The translations under genes were made by a program, and so were the position numbers. DNA of 64,000 nucleotides from Niebla homalea (Eukaryota > Ascomycota > Lecanoromycetes > Lecanorales > Ramalinaceae). The stretch spans positions 620,001-684,000 of the forward strand of contig JAHGAU010000004.1 of NCBI GenBank assembly GCA_019925105.1. Direction: 5' to 3'. Under the pieces are notes generated by a model, which saw only the letters and a program-made list of their open reading frames with translations, was not told the DNA's origin and did not search any database. Of this stretch, positions 63,405 through 64,000 are shown piece by piece. Each line of letters begins with the position of its first letter. Positions within the stretch are counted from its first letter, which is position 1.

Positions 63405-64000
63405 ATATTGATTGATTGATTGGTTTATACTACGGATCTAGCTAGGTTAATCCCGGTATTCCTTAATAATCGGCTATTAAGCCTTATTAATAACCGTAAA
63501 AACCTAATATCTATAACATTAAAATTAAAAACTAATATTTACTTAGTTTTTATTCTTATTTTAAAGGATAAAGAACGTCCCCGGCCGTTTAAAGAATAAT
63601 ATTTGATTTATACGTTTTTTTTAAAGAAAACTTATAATATTATAATTAAATCCTTTTAAAGATTATTTTTAAACTTATTAGTTTTTTATTTTTTACGGGT
63701 TTACTTTATATTAACTTCTTAAGTAATATTTCTAAATACTTTTACCGGTACGTATATTATTATTATCTTAAATATAATTACCTTTTTACCTTATTATTAT
63801 TATTATTTTTTCCAGGGACTTTTAATAAGTATTTATTATTATATTTCTTTAGTTATAAAAGATATTTTCCTGTTTATATAATTACTATAACCGGTACTTA
63901 TCCTTTTTTTTTCTTCTTAATTAATAACGGGGCTTCTTTATAAGGTTTTTAACGATTTTATTTATTTTATTAATAAGGTTAAATTAAAATAATAAGTTTA
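63405..64000 (-). mobile_element. Tad1-like LINE 3' end, continuing beyond the window
   Basis: GATTGATTGATT tail at ~63,407-63,420, followed by the conserved 3' block (TTTATACTACGGATCTAG) also found at ~18,577 and inverted at ~37,895. It probably inserted into the plus-strand LINE to its left. Confidence 0.75.

Overview
The window looks like a nuclear segment of a filamentous ascomycete (Pezizomycotina; I cannot name the species). It has a two-speed layout. Short islands of normal base composition carry intron-containing genes. Long AT-rich blocks consist of transposons destroyed by repeat-induced point mutation (RIP). In the AT blocks CpA and TpG have almost vanished, TpA is in excess, CpG survives, and relics of retrotransposon proteins can still be read through stop codons. 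Short GT-AG introns (55-124 bp) fit this assignment.

Layout. 1-9,250 is gene space: a very short solo LTR (946-1047), a repeat carrying C2H2 zinc-finger pieces (element Z, 1,905-3,370), and a divergent pair made of a broken DUF7924-like gene (minus) and an HNH-nuclease gene (plus). 9,250-47,600 is one RIP block. It holds a LINE fragment between GC-rich arrays, a 13.5-kb Gypsy element (15,327-28,817) with a 5.8-kb Tad1-like LINE nested inside it, a 5'-truncated LINE (34,406-37,915), a small LTR element without genes (41,519-42,935), a 9-bp minisatellite and several unidentified relics. 47,600-54,024 is a second gene island with a decayed Ulp1-like protease gene and an intact four-exon PD-(D/E)XK nuclease-like gene. 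54,025-59,830 is a complete RIP-mutated Copia element inserted in a terminal repeat of a second Z copy (59,836-61,192). 61,193-64,000 is RIP-mutated sequence with two LINE pieces in opposite orientation.

The insertions are anchored by target-site duplications read directly from the sequence: GGATC (Copia), AGTTT (Gypsy), AGCGC (small LTR element), ATACC (solo LTR), and 13-bp and 10-bp duplications for two LINEs. These give a relative order of events: Gypsy before its nested LINE, and Z before Copia.

The host genes share a theme. Three carry nuclease-like folds (DUF7924-like with an E-x-K motif, HNH, PD-(D/E)XK) and one a Ulp1-type protease domain. All sit in small islands beside transposons, and only the PD-(D/E)XK gene is fully open after splicing. 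The other three carry one-base shifts, two of them in G-runs, or stops explicable by C-to-T or G-to-A change. No tRNA, rRNA or CRISPR array was recognised.
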